From Neodontobutis hainanensis (lineage: Eukaryota > Chordata > Actinopteri > Gobiiformes > Odontobutidae), in assembly GCA_024349245.1 (NCBI GenBank), contig JALDNG010000004.1:8790001-8854000 (forward strand): a stretch of DNA of 64,000 nt, read 5' to 3'. Shown here piece after piece: positions 34,585-47,800 of the stretch. The position numbers were made by a program, and so were the translations under genes. The notes under the pieces are model-generated. The model was not told the origin of the DNA, made no database searches, and saw only the letters and a program-made list of their open reading frames with translations. How positions within the stretch are numbered: position 1 is the stretch's first letter; the number at the start of each line of letters is the position of its first letter.

Positions 34585-35132
34585 CTAAAGAATTTAAAAA
34601 TAAAAAAGTTATACCTCCCTTTTATTTTGAATATTGCCGGAAGTCTAGGTACCGTGACCACACTCGAGTACGGAACCTGTTTTATTGTTGGTATCTTTCT
34701 GCCATTTCCATAATAAATGTATTAAGAGTGGTACGAGTAAGTCTTAGACTGAGCAGCCTGTGTCTTTATCAGACGTGAATGGTGCCAGTTTGTGTTTCTC
34801 TCATAGAAAAACAAGTTTGAGTAAAAAGTTGTACTTTCACTTTCATTATTTATCATCATTTATTTTGTTATTCGGCTCCAGTCAAAGATTAAAGCGGTTA
34901 GAACGACGGGGTGAGTGTAGATTAACTGTCTGGTATCAGGTTTTGTTGAAATGTAAATTAAGCTTTACCATTTCGTTGTTTCAAACCTACTCTAATGCTT
35001 TTTAATTCCTAAACTTGGGGTTATTTAATCGATCGCCGTATTCATACAATACGTTTTAAATACAATATCTCTTTAGTTATGTCCATTGCTATAATTTAAT
35101 ACATTTTTGTGTGCTATGTTCATCTGTTGCAG

Positions 35133-38100
35133 ATGACTCGGGAAGGCAGACTACACTTCCTTTCTCTCATTACCCTTCTTTACATTGGTTCAAATCTGTG
35201 TTACTCTTTTCATGCAACCAATTCAACATCTGCTAAAAAAGGTATCCTTACCCAACACAATAATTACATTCCACAAATGTGTGACTATCCTTTTTGTTGA
35301 ACCCATACTTGGATAGTATGTACTAAATTGTGCTCATTTGCTGGGATTAAGAAAACGAGATAATAACCTGCTTTGTAATTCCATCTTTGTAAATGTGTAA
35401 CTGCTTAGAGTCTAGTCACCTTTTAAGTTACACAATGAAGTGTTCATAAATGATGCTGAGAGTGCACCATTTTTTTTATGTTTAGCAAGTTAGTAGCCCG
35501 TACTGTAAGTAAAGGTGACATCTTGTCGTCCTCATGTGAAGCCATTGATATAGCAACAGAAGTGGCCTCCTATGCAGATGTGGCCAAACAAATTATTGAC
35601 CTGGCTGTGAATGGAGCTGCCAAGAATCAGTCCTACAGACGGCTTGTCGACTTCACTGACAAAATAGGAAACCGTGTCAGTGGCTCAAAAAACCTAGACA
35701 TGGCTATTAAATACATGTATAAAGCCATGATGCAGGACGGCCTGGATGTCCATCTGGGTGAGTAGATACTTTTATGACACAAAGCAACCATGAAAGCAGT
35801 GTTGGGCTCAGCTGAAATTTGGAGTGACGGGCGTTTGCTTATGTGTTTATATATTTTTAGAGCCAGTGAAAGTTCCCCATTGGGTAAGAGGGAAAGAGAG
35901 CGCTGAAATGATCAAGCCCAGGGCCAAAAACCTGGCTATACTTGGACTTGGTAGCAGTGTAGGAACACCACCTGAAGGTGACTCAATTTTATAATTTACA
36001 TAGTTTTTGTGAAAATGCAAATACATGAGTGGAATAACACTGTTATCTTACTGCTTCCTCTCATACGTGCAGGTATTCAAGCGGAAGTGCTAGTGGTTAA
36101 ATCTTTTGATGAACTGAAAAGTCGAGGAAGTGAGGCCAAAGGGAAGATTGTGGCCTTTAACCAGCCTTTTGTCAGCTATGGACAGACAGTGGCTTATCGT
36201 GCATATGGAGCTTCTGAAGCAGCCAAACTGGGGGCTGTGGCTACACTCATACGATCAATCACTCCTTTTTCAATCAACAGGTATCAACAAATCAATCAGA
36301 AATCAATAAAAGATGAACATTTTACTGACATCTTGACAGTGGCTATAATTTGAATTTAAGGTAGCGTCTCTCCCTTGGTCTCTGTAGTCCTCACACAGGC
36401 TGGCAGGACTACCAAGAGGGTGTTAAACAAATCCCTACAGCCTGCATCACAGTGGAAGATGCTGAGCTGATGTGGCGTATGGCACAGAGGGGAGAAACAA
36501 TCATTGTAAAACTCACAATGGGAGCCACAACTCTGCCAGATGCCGACTCCTTTAACACAGTGGCTGAAATAAGGGGCTGGCAGCACCCTGAGCAGGTACC
36601 ACCGTCCTACCACAGATGCCTGATTGTCTGATATATTTGTCTACTGCCTATTGCCTGTCTACTCTATTTCCCCCAAAACAGTCTGTTTTGTATCTGCATC
36701 ATAGAACCGTCGAAAATGCACAAAATGTAAAAAGTGTTAACCCTGGGAGATAAAACAAAGTAGATCTAAACACTTACCACTAGACTAAATTATATTAACA
36801 TACCACACATACCACACTGTTTTTGTTCTTGGTGATTTTCTTAAGGACTGATGCATTTTGCTGATGCTAAACCTGCCCTCAGTAGTTCTGTCTACTTTTA
36901 TTTTATGTTCGTGACGTCTTAACTGCATAGTGGCTCAAACCTCATTGTAACCCAAAATACAAAAAACTTTCACTCAACCAAAAACCCATTTACATGTTTT
37001 TGACAAACAAAATAAATGAATATAAAGGTTTGCAAGTTAAAAAAAATCCATAATTGTGACATTATTTGATGAAACACAAAAGGTTGTTTAAGTGAACTAT
37101 TCATTGGAAGAGTCATTTGACCCACTAAGCTGTACATATCTGATCACAGATCCAGGCACCTGATACACAAAGGTTTTTATCATTTGTGCAGTTGCTTTGT
37201 CCTCTCCACGAAGCTTAATTTACCTTTTAGATTTCTGTGTCACAATTTGAATATTCCATACTGTATTCACAAAGGCAGGGGTGTTGGTTTTCACTGTTGT
37301 TAGTGAAATCAGGTTCCATACTAAAACAGGAAGAATAGTGGGGTTGTTTACCAGCCCAAAAACTATAGTTTAACAATTATTTGTTTGCTATTTTAGTCTT
37401 TAGACAGGGAAACAGCACTTGCACCAATTGCAAACCCATTATCACATGCTTTTTGCTGAGGTTCAAAGAAAACTATTTCCTCTTTGTTTTGGCTGATTTT
37501 ACTAACAACATAGTAATAGTTTATATAGTTTTGTGTAACACTGATCTAAAGGTTAATACAAGGTGTACAAAGAGTCAATACAAATGAGCCTTGTTCAGGT
37601 CAGAGTGTGTTTTGTAACTTGACTCATCAGGTCTGTTCACAGGAATTCCTCTGTTTGAATTCCTTGAAACTGTAATATAAGTTGCTTACTGTGTTTTGTC
37701 CTTTAACTTAATGGAATAATTAATTCTCAATGTGCGGAAACTTGCCATTTGTACACACCTAGACACAATATATATTTTCTTTTCCTCTATTTGATTGGTC
37801 TTTCAGGTTGTGCTGCTAAGTGGTCATCTGGACAGCTGGGATGTGGGCCAGGGTGCTATGGATGATGGGGGTGGGGCCATAATTTCTTGGGAAGCCCTGA
37901 CACTCATAAAAGTTTTGGGTAATGTAGACAGACCCTTGCATATGTAGACGTAAATGTTTTATATGAGATTACACACAGACATCTTACACAACTCTGGAAA
38001 AAAACAAGGTCAGGGAGAATATTTACTTTTAGCAGTAGTTAATAAGTGTCCTCTGAGTAGATCAACAAGTATGGATCAATACAGATCCATCAAAGTGTAA

Positions 38101-40221
38101 AACATGTAAGTGTGAAATGGGAATGTTAAATGTTTTATTTTTGTTCTTGTCAAAATTTGACTAGTCACTGATATAACTTTACATGGAAAGGCAAATAAAA
38201 ATTCCCTTCCCCTGACTGTAAACAGTAATTTCCTCAAAAATGTTTGTTGGAGCAAACACACATAATTACAAAAGACTCTTACAAATACAGTATTTCCCTG
38301 ATAAAAGAATGCATCCAAATCCGGTAAGAGGGCATTCATTCAGGGATGCAATGCCTGTTTTATAGGCTCCATAAAAGTTCCAACAGACAAAGATTTTACC
38401 AAATATTACATTTCCAGGTTTGCATCCAAGGAGAACTCTGCGCACTGTGCTTTGGAGTGGTGAAGAACAAGGTGGAGTGGGAGCACAGCAATATTTTAAT
38501 CTGCACAAGGTACTTTTTCATGTTATGGCAAAGCATAAACAATCACTTAAAGATAGTTCTCCTCCTCATCCTTCCACATGAACATGCTCTCCCTGTTAGA
38601 AGAACCTGTCTGAGTTTGACCTGGTCATGGAGTCTGACATGGGGACGTTTAAACCGCTGGCTCTTCAGTTTACTGGCAGTGATGCAGCATGGAAGGTCGG
38701 TATACAAACTTTTTTGTGTGCTATTAAACACGTGGTTCTGTCGGACCTGAAAGCCATTTGACTTTAACCTTTAGACTGTTGCGTGTGAATAGAAGTAGTC
38801 AGAGGCTCTGTTCTGGCAGAGCTGATTTGTTTTGTAAATTCAAATTTAAATTTAGTATTAGGACAACACTGTGCTTTATTTTATATCTGTATGTTAAATC
38901 TAATTTCAAAATGCATTAGTAAAAGACATATAATTTTACTTTTAGCCCATTATGTTTATTTGTTAACTAATTGTTGCGCTGCATAAATTTTACATGATAT
39001 AATTATTTGAGCTATAGACCTTCATTTGTTTCATTTTCTTCCGCTTGGTCCTGTTAGGCAGGGTGCACCCTGGACAATGGGCAGTTAGTCGCAGGGCTGA
39101 CACTTAGGGACAGACAGTGCCAAACAACCATTCGCTCTCACATTCATTTACTAAGGATAGTTTAGAGTTGCCAATTGACCTGTTCATGCATGTGTTTGGA
39201 CGGTGGATGGAAGCCGGAGTACTCGGAGAGAGCCCACAGTAAAACGGGAGGACATGCAGACTCCTCACAGAAAAATCGTAGTTGGTTGAGGATGATTGAG
39301 TCAGCCGGGGTTTGAACTCACAACCCAGTGCACCCTCGCTATAGACTTCTTATGATTGTAGTATTGTTTACCATTAATATTATGTGTAAATGTGTATTTG
39401 CTAAAATAACAGCTGCTGTTTTTACTGAATAGGTGATGGAAGAAGTGGTCAAACTGTTGGCTCCCATTAATGCAACTAAACTCGAGCCTCACGGAGAAGG
39501 GACAGACATTTCTCCCTGGATGCAAGCAGGAATACCAGGTGAGATTTGTAACAGTGTGTCTGTAAGCTCATTTATCAAACGGGAAGTTATGAACTGAAAT
39601 TATTCATAGTTTTGTGGGTGGATATTTCCTTTAAAAATGCACTCTTCACAGTATCATATCCTCATAGACAAAACCAGCATTTGGACAGCAAATGTTTTTG
39701 AGAGAATCAGCTTTTTTTATTTTTAGATTTCTGTCTTCACTTGGTAGAATGGACTTGATTGCTCAGTAGTTTCTCATGTACAGTATACAATCTAAAAGCA
39801 TGTGTCATGAACACATGGCAGCAGTCTGCAGTCTGCCATCACCTTTTAATAAACCAGCATTGCACTTTATAAAGAGGTCCATAAAGAGTTAAGTGCATTG
39901 AGTTCTTTGTTGCAATTGCTGTTGACAATGACCACTTCTTTTTTACCCAAGGCTCACATTCGCATTAGGCCTACACAATACAATTTCTAAAGTAAAAGTT
40001 AACTGATAATAACAAGGGAAGCATTCCAATGTCCTAATAGGCATATTGTTCTGTCATCAGGTGCCAGCCTTCATGTTGCAGACAGTCGATATTTTTGGTT
40101 CCACCACAGTGAAGGTGACACCATGACTGTTCAGGACCCTCATGACATGGACCTGTGCTCAGCATTGTGGGCCATAGTTGCTTATGTTGTGGCTGACCTG
40201 CAGGACATGCTGCCAAGATAG
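35133..40221 (+). CDS. cpq: Carboxypeptidase Q (plasma glutamate carboxypeptidase), complete
   Basis: A secreted or lysosomal M28-family zinc exopeptidase that releases N-terminal residues from dipeptides. Ten coding exons: 35133-35241, 35515-35757, 35861-35977, 36073-36280, 36388-36595, 37807-37918, 38418-38509, 38600-38695, 39433-39538, 40061-40221 (TAG), giving about 483 residues (human 472). Exon 1 encodes a signal peptide (LHFLSLITLLYIGSNLCYS). Metal and catalytic motifs are all present: SGHLDSWD, GAMDDGGGA, SGEEQGGVGA, VMESDMGTF and WFHHSEGDT. Other matches are KNLAILGLGSSVGTPPEGI and PTACITVEDAEL. The start of exon 2 is the uncertain point. The stronger-looking acceptor at 35485 would put a TAG in frame, whereas AG at 35514 keeps the frame, so I used the latter. 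It follows sdc2 as in human. Confidence 0.94.
39053..39330 (+). repeat. Dispersed teleost repeat in cpq intron 8
   Basis: Contains GGGTGCACCCTGGACAATGG, then TTTAGAGTTGCCAATTGACC, CATGTGTTTGGACGGTGGAT and AGCCGGAGTACTCGGAGAGA, and ends near GGTTTGAACTCACAACCCA. This order of blocks is a very common interspersed repeat in fish, whose family name I do not recall. It is diverged and lies just upstream of exon 9. Confidence 0.65.
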
Positions 40222-42417
40222 TGCTGCCTCAGTCATCATTCTTTAGAGAGAACATTTTTGGAAAAAGATGAAATACAATGACTTGGAACATTTTTTTTGC
40301 GTATTTTTGTATAGATTATGTATAAACATACAAAGGATAAAGTATTAAATTATAAAACATAAATCAATGATTAAAAGGTTGAATCAAAAGCATCTAGACT
40401 CAGGACCCTGATCTACTGAGGGGAGAGCTCATCAATATTTTCCAAAAGTGTCTGCCTGTCGAAACGAAATCACTCAATAAGTTCAGTGTCCGAATATAAC
40501 TCCAGCGGGAGTGAGCGATCCCAAAGTAGTCTCTCTCCTTAGTGCTCTTTTATTATGAAGTCTGTAAACCAGACGCCGCGCTGCCATCTTTTCAGGTGGT
40601 GAAATCAATGTTTCCTAATTTTCTTTTATTACTATTACAATGGATTCATGTCTGATCTTCCAACTTACGCCTGCTCCACTTGAGGCGTAAAAGATGCACC
40701 CGGGTGTAATGCACATTGGACTTAAGTCTAATTGGTGCACTAGTCAAAAAATTAAGTTGGTGGTATATTTCAATTCTAAGTCGGACTTTAGCCTACATCC
40801 AGGCGTACGCCCAGCTGGTGCGACCCGCTCCTGATGTGAGAGTTGTTCAAGGCTCAAGTGAGTTCTTAGTGTCGCTCTTCCATTCAGGTGTTGTTGTTGA
40901 AATTGTTTTGTTTTAGGTTTCAGAAAACTGTTATAAAGACATTGCTGTCCTCAAAGGAATGTTCTTTCTCATTGAGGTGGAGGTGGACTGCAGACTCAGC
41001 TCCACCAGGATTGGCTCTTTTGTGCTGATACATCATCTTGTGAAGCTGTTGTTTTGTTTCTCCGACATACCGGTCACTGCACTCTGATATACTTCAATAC
41101 TCTAGCGATAAAGCTCAGCTCTCTCACCAGATAATCTCAGAATTAATAAAGTCTCTTGGAATTAGAGACGAAACAACTTCACCTTGAAAACTGAGTCCAG
41201 ATGCTTTTGCTTTAACCTTTTCTTCAAGTTGACCTGGATGACTGAGAACCTTCACAGACATAAATCAAATATTGACTTTTAAATATAGTGTTGCTTAAAG
41301 CTTTGGAGGTAGAGACCATTACAACACCTTGCTGGACCTTGAAACAAAGTTTTATACAACATAGTAAAATGCTACAAACTGTTTAAATAATGCAGTGAGA
41401 CGAATATCTATAAAATAAAATGTATTCATTTAAATGTATTACTATGAAACTGAATTAAAAGTGACATACTGACCATGTTAACTTTATTTTTGTAAATGCC
41501 ATGTAAAATGTTAGCTCAGTGAGAGTATATAATGAAAGATCTTTGTCATTTTTTACTTTTTAACCCTATTTTTATTCATTGTAGACTTTGTGCCTAAATG
41601 AGTAACTGTAACTACTCTAAAAAGAGGAAGATAATGGTGAAAATGTAAAAATAAGGAACAGCCAAAGAAGAAGTGTGGTTCTGAGCAAAGGGAGAAGTAA
41701 AGGGATTTGTCATTAATTGATTAGTCTGCACTCCCTAGGGCTAATGTCAGGGTTAGTCAGCAGGCCAATACACAATAGGTCATGTCAGAAACGCAGGATG
41801 TGTAGGTGGGTTGGTGTGTTGAAACATGGACATCTGTGTACTTTTTCCTTCTGTCTGGTATAATCTTTCCCTGTCTTGCCTCCGACAGTGATTCATTCTA
41901 ACACAATCCATGACTGTGATGGTCTGAAAAAACAGTCTGATGCTTTTAACTCAGTGACGCACACATGTACAAGGCAGAAAGATGACCTATAGACTCATCA
42001 GGCCTGACTTTAGCGCTATGTCAAAAATACCCTTTCAAAAATGACATTCACTGTACTTTGTGTTGTAATGTTGGGTCATGTACAGACATGGACTGTACTC
42101 CCTAACAGTATAAAATTTTTAAGACTTATTAAATGAGGTTGGTTAATTAAAACTGTCTTTTCTAAAACACTTTTGTGGCAGATGTGAACAAGATAGTGAC
42201 TGTGAAGCAGATAGTGTTTTTAAGGGTACCACCGTGTGGACAAACTGTTAGAAAATCAAGCCATTACAAAAAAAAAGTTTAGATAAAATGATTAAAGGAC
42301 AGAAGACTACATGCATTAAGAGTTATCAACATTTTATTTTTAACAGAATAAAAACAGCAATGACCATTATCCTAGTCTGACATTTAGTAAATCAACCTCG
42401 TCTTTGTGAAGATCCTT
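40222..42417. other. Intergenic region between convergent cpq and dscc1
   Basis: The 3' UTR of cpq (ATTAAA at 40344-40349) and the 3' UTR of dscc1 (AATAAA on the minus strand at 42333-42338, about 80 bases after its stop) occupy the ends. The middle is AT-rich with some older repeat-like sequence near 40440-41170, which I cannot assign. No coding exon was recognised. Confidence 0.5.
42333..42338 (-). terminator. Candidate dscc1 poly(A) signal
   Basis: TTTATT on the plus strand is AATAAA on the dscc1 strand, about 80 bases past the stop codon, implying a short 3' UTR. Confidence 0.55.
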
Positions 42418-44463
42418 TCATGTAGCTACAGGCCTTCGAGAGTTAAAGACCTTGATTCCATTCTGCATTGAAGATCGAGCATATTTTGTGAGTAATGCAC
42501 CAGTGGTCTGTTTCTCTCCACACAAATCCCTGAAAGAGGAAAAGAGGATTTATAAACTAATAAATACACTTAAAAAGAAGTTAATTATCAAATGAAACCA
42601 CAGTACTTTATATATGGTGTAATGTCATCTTCTGTCCATTTTTCTCTGAGTGTAAAGAGGTGGTTGAAGCGCTCCTGTGTGTCCTCTGGAAGGTCCTCAA
42701 CTCGCAGCAGGCAGATAGTCTCTGGGTGAGAGGTGCGGTCAAGCAGGGCGACACTCTGGAAAGCACAGTTTTCAGAAGAAGTTAAGAAAGAGAACACAAC
42801 AATCATGAACACTGTGACAATGATAACATGAGAAGAAAAAATGCTCTAAACACAGTTATGTCACCTTGAGCTGCTCCAGGCTGGTGCTCATGCCATCTGG
42901 GACACTCTGCTGCCAGACTTCCTGAAACTCCTTCAGGTTGAACTTGACAGCATTCTGCAGCAACAGTAGTGCCAGTGCTCGACAAACTTTATCCTCATGT
43001 AGTGCAAAAAATACTTGCTCTGTAAAAATGTGTATATAGAGATGCTTGTAAACTGGGCAAAACCTATATAACCAAAACTATGTATAAAACTATTGCCAGT
43101 GGATTTCCTACCATTCTCAATGTAGCGATCTCCATAACTGTTTAAGCAGTGCTCTATCATTTCTCTGTAAATGATACAAAGACCATTGGTGGATTCTTTA
43201 GATCGTAGATATTAAACAAGTATTGTTTCAACTTACTTTGGTTCAAGAGGAGCTAACTCATCCAGACAGTTTTGAAGGGGGACTTTGTTGAAAGACCACG
43301 ATTCAGAATCTACCAGCTGTGTCACATGACCCAGGATTGTCATCTCATAGTCAAAGTCCAGCAAACGCCAATAGCCTAAAAGGAAATGAAGCTGTTTTAG
43401 CAAATAGCAACCCTTAGCTCATTATCACATTGTATTTTTGATGCCGTCCTAATTACCATCTATTTGACATGCATTGATTGTCTCCAAATGGGTCTTTATT
43501 TCTTCTTCACTGGCCTGGATCCTCTCTAACAGATCCAGCATTGTGTACTACCAACAGTGAGATAAAAAATATTAGTTTTGGAGTGGGCTTTTATTGGTCT
43601 AATATTGCAATAGTACTTATTATATATAATATTACTCTGTTTTCTGTGACCTCGTCTTGTCCTCCTAAAGCAGGTCCTTCATAAGGATTTTCCATTAAAA
43701 GCTTTTTTAGTTTCTTCAGTTTTGGCCGCTGTTTTCGCAGTTCCCAGTAGCTGTTACAAAAGCCCCAGATCTAAAAACAAAAAACAACAAAACACAATAT
43801 TTCACACAACTCTGTATTGTAGCCTACATGTACGTATATTTTTGACATTACTGGAGTGCCTGTAAAGCTATTAGTGAATTATAAATTATAACCACACCGG
43901 AGCGTGAACCACATGGGAGCTCTCTAGGTCGTCTGGGAGCTGGTCTGGTGTTTTACATCCAGGTACAAAAAGCAGTAAGTTGGATGTGTCTGCTATTTTC
44001 AAATCATAAGTCTTATCTCCACTGCACAACACGGCACGTTCTTCTTTATCTCCACGAATCACCAGCCTGGAAAAGAAAAGATTTAGTCAGCGTCCATCCC
44101 TATTGCCGATCACTCCTATAATATATATATTTAGTTAAACCATCTGCCTAGAATTTTAGGCTGGACTATACTACTGTAAATTAGACAAGGCATTAGACTT
44201 AAAACTCAGGCAGACTTTAGACTTAGACTTAGAAAGACATGCATAAAAAAAGAGGAGGGTTGTAGTTTAATAATATAATATAAACCTTTTTACCTTTGGC
44301 CAGCTTCAATGTGTTTGCACAGGGTGTCATCCAGCTCCATTAGGCAATAGTCTGCAGACGAAACGTTTTCTCCAAAAGACAGGCATTGAATAGTTTTCTG
44401 TAAATCCTCTTCCTTTAGTTTAGCGATCTGAAGAGTGGCCTGCACCTCTTCCAAAGTCCGCAT
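42418..44463 (-). CDS. dscc1: Sister chromatid cohesion protein DCC1, complete
   Basis: DSCC1 is part of the CTF18-DCC1-CTF8 alternative clamp loader, which loads PCNA and supports cohesion establishment in S phase. Nine exons in agreeing phase: 44294-44463, 43898-44066, 43651-43770, 43457-43547, 43237-43375, 43112-43164, 42865-43019, 42607-42755, 42418-42529 (TGA), giving 385 residues (human 393). Conserved segments are EVQATLQIAKL, LVIRGDKEERAVLCS, TYDLKIADTSNLLLFVPGCK, RPKLKKLKKLLMENPYEGP, YWRLLDFDYEM, HVTQLVDSESWSF, EMIEHCLNSYG, NLKEFQEVWQQSVPDGM, LPEDTQERFNHLF, LREKWTEDDITPYI and SRRPVAT at the end. I chose the ATG giving MRTLEEVQ, matching the length of the family start. It lies head-to-head with mrpl13. 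Confidence 0.96.
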
Positions 44464-44897
44464 GCTTAACAAAAGCTACAAAACATACAGGTAAATACGT
44501 ACTATTGCGGAAATGTTTTCAAAAGTATAAAGTTTTTGTTTTATCCTGCCTGTGGCTCTCAAGTTTGCCCGCTTTCTCTGTCAGGAAAGGAAGTGACATA
44601 CTATGGGCTTTAGCGTCAAAATATGACCGTGTAGAAACATCTTGTGGACCAAACCTATAAACATCGGAAATTATAGTGTGTTCACAGGTGTTAGACAAGT
44701 ACAGTTATTGTGTCTTCATTTATATTTTATCACGATGCACATTTTTGAAAATGTCTAGCTAGCTACGATTTTATGGAGTAAGAATATTGGAAAAGGCTAA
44801 ACATGCTCGTGTTTTAGCCGAGAAAGAATGTAGGACGGACCGTAACTCACGCCGGGGTCAAATACGTTTCAGAAGGATGTGCTGATAGATTTTTGTT
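44464..44897. promoter_or_regulatory. Shared promoter of dscc1 and mrpl13
   Basis: Only 434 bases separate the two start codons on opposite strands. The sequence includes an ETS-like AGGAAGTGAC (around 44588-44598) and a CpG-bearing ACGCCGGGG (about 44850). No TATA box is evident in the right place for either gene. Two growth-related genes sharing one short spacer fits a bidirectional housekeeping promoter. Confidence 0.65.
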
Positions 44898-47800
44898 ATG
44901 TCAAGTTTCTCCAGATCTGCCCAGGTAAATATATATATATCAGATGATTAAAATCAAAATCCATGTTGGGAAACTATAAATAAAAAACGTAGACTTTAAA
45001 GAATTAGCGCCCTGGCTAAGAAGCTAAACTAGCCTCTGCATTTTCTGCCTTGGGTTGATATTTTGTGAAGGCAGGCGTGATAGATATTTGCTAATAATTA
45101 TTTAGAGGTGGTTTTATTTTAGATAGCCTTTTTATTTGTTTTTTTTTTTTTGCATTGTTGTACTAATTTTCAAGATACATATCAATCATGTATCCCTCTG
45201 ACACTGGAGACTGACGATACAGTGTTGTTTCCTCATGTGATTTATTTACTGGTAGTAGTGTGGATTTAAATATACTGTGGGGGTTGACATTGTGTTTAAA
45301 ATATTATTAGAGATAAAAAGTTTTATTGCAGTGTGTTTATCTCTGTCACGTTTGTTGTATCTTCTTCTCTCAGCAATGGGCAACTTTTGCTCGTTCCTGG
45401 TTTCTGATCGATGCCAGGATGCAGCCTCCAGGAAAAATAGCAACCATGTGTGCTGTCAGACTACAAGGCAAGCACAAACCTATCTATCATGCACTGAGTG
45501 AGTACAAAAGTATTTTTTATTTATTTAAGTTTTCCTCTTAATTTATGGTTGATCATAACAAAATATTTTCTTTAAATATGCACCCAAGGGGATTTTGCTT
45601 ATTTTGGTTTTGTTTTGTGGAAATTTCTAAGAAGCTCAGAATTATATGATATATTTAAGTGAAATTTCTTATCATTGCAGGTGACTGTGGTGACCATGTG
45701 GTAATAGTAAATAGTAGAGAAATAGCTTTCTCTGGAAATAAATGGGAACAGAAAGTGTACTCCTCTCACACAGGGTAAGCACGTGTTACATTCACTTGAT
45801 TTATTTTGGATGGTTAATATCCCCTTTTATAATGTCCTATTTAACATGACTTACAAAAAAATATTTCTCTTAAAAGGTATCCAGGAGGATTCAAACAGGT
45901 TACAGCTGCTCAACTTCACCAAAAGGATCCAAAAGCTGTATGTTCTGCTTTTTATTTTTTTCTTGCACAGAATAAGCCAATGTTTTCAGAGCTTAGAAGG
46001 TATTTCATGTTTAAACATTTTTTTATTCAAATGTGTGTGGATATTGAGCTGCAGTGAATAGAAGTGGAAAGTGGTGGATTTTGTTGGTGCAGCTGATGAA
46101 CTCTTAAATTCTGAACAGGATGAACATTTTACCTGAGGTTATGCTGCACTGTTCTATTGTGTTTGTTTATGCTTATGTTTTGGGTACTTCCTTCTTTTAC
46201 ATGGAACCTCCAGCCTGTTATTGCAGATAACATGTAGATCATTTTATTTAAAAGTCTCAAACCTAATATCTTTTCCCTAAATCTATAATCTGTCTCTTTA
46301 CTAAATATAACATTTATTGAGTCTGGTTACTGGAGCCAGCATTTGCTGACTTGTGCCTTGTGAACACAGTGCAGACTGACTAAATACTGGGATATTGCTC
46401 CTGTATTTTGTAAATAGCTCACATTCTACAAAATGTAAGATGAAACGGTGAGTCTATAGTTTATAATTCTGCGTCTGGTTTAGATTTGAGTCCAGCCGGT
46501 GGTCACAGACAGACAGTGTCCTGATGGCAGTTGAGTTAAATTGAGGTTTGGAGGTTTGGCAGTAGAGAAGGGAGAAATGGGATTGGGCAGATGATTCCTC
46601 AGCAATGCCTTTGTCCAACATTTCTCTCCAATATTTTGGTCCAGTAAATCTGTCCAAGATGAATTTACGCAGACGGCCAAAAGTCACCAAAAAACCCAGA
46701 CTAGTAGAAATGTAGAAAATGTGCTGTTATTTCAGACATTTTCTTCTTAAAACTGTAAGATCTGAATATTTTTAGCATGTTTAATCCTTGCTTTTGTTTT
46801 TTTTATCACCAGATTTTGAAGTTATGCGTCTATGGCATGCTGCCTAAGAATCTGCACCGTCGCACCATGATGCAGCGATTACACATCTTTCCTGATGATG
46901 TAAGTCTCCTCTGTTCTTTATCTGAGCCGACAACTCAATAAATATAATCCGACTCCAGTATCTAGGCATAATAGGACAATGGGGAGAATTAATTTATGTG
47001 TATGACCACATCAATCCATCACAGACAATCAAGCCACTGAGCACATATTTTAATTACATTTTTAAGTATTTTGTTTTAGATGCCCTATTTAAATTAAATT
47101 AAGTTAAATAAATGGTTTCACTAAAGATTACTATCTATTTTTTTAATTGCTATAAATGACTTTTTGCTGCGCCAAAGCATCTGGCAAAACTCACCTCACC
47201 TGCATTAACCAGGACGTGAAATGACTAAAGAAAAAGCAATTGTCAGGTTATTGATTCAACCTGAACACCGGCCTGTATAATATCCAGCTAATCATAATGC
47301 GTGACAGGTCTTATACACACACTGTAAAATATTTATTTCTCCCTGTACCCTGCATTGCACAAGGTGCTGCCAGATGACATCAGGGCCAACCTGACAGAGG
47401 AACTGCCTCAGCCCAGAGAAATACCTCGGAAGCTCAGCGAATACACACAAGAGGAGATCGACACCTTTCCCCGGCTCTGGATGCCGTAAGTTGACAAACC
47501 AACAAACTCCACACTTACTGACAAGGTAGTTTAACTTGTGCCAAGTTCACATCCCACTTGACAAGGACTTAACATTTAGTTTTGGACAAAAATATGAAAA
47601 CTATTCATACATTTTCTTTTAGAATCTACTAAAAATAAAATATACATGGCACAAAATTTAAAACCATTATAAATTGTTGGATATTGTTTCAGCCATAGTC
47701 TGCAATATACAGGTACAGCCTGAGGGTGGTGCTGTTGAGTTGATAACCAGGTTGTGTTGCTCATTACAAGTCCCAGGGAGCTCAGTCAGTTCTGGGATGT

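Larger units (their letters stand above)
33601..35132. other. sdc2-cpq interval with probable cpq leader exon
   Basis: Contains two microsatellites and a hairpin-forming inverted repeat (about 34380-34466). A probable untranslated cpq exon ends at the consensus donor GAACGACGGG/GTGAGT (34910). No protein-coding sequence was recognised here. Confidence 0.5.

Noticed and set aside
46454..46690. Minus-strand frame in an mrpl13 intron reading RLRKFILDRFTGPKYWREM
   Set aside because: Looks protein-like for a short stretch, but no splice partners or recognisable family were found, and no second exon was seen nearby.
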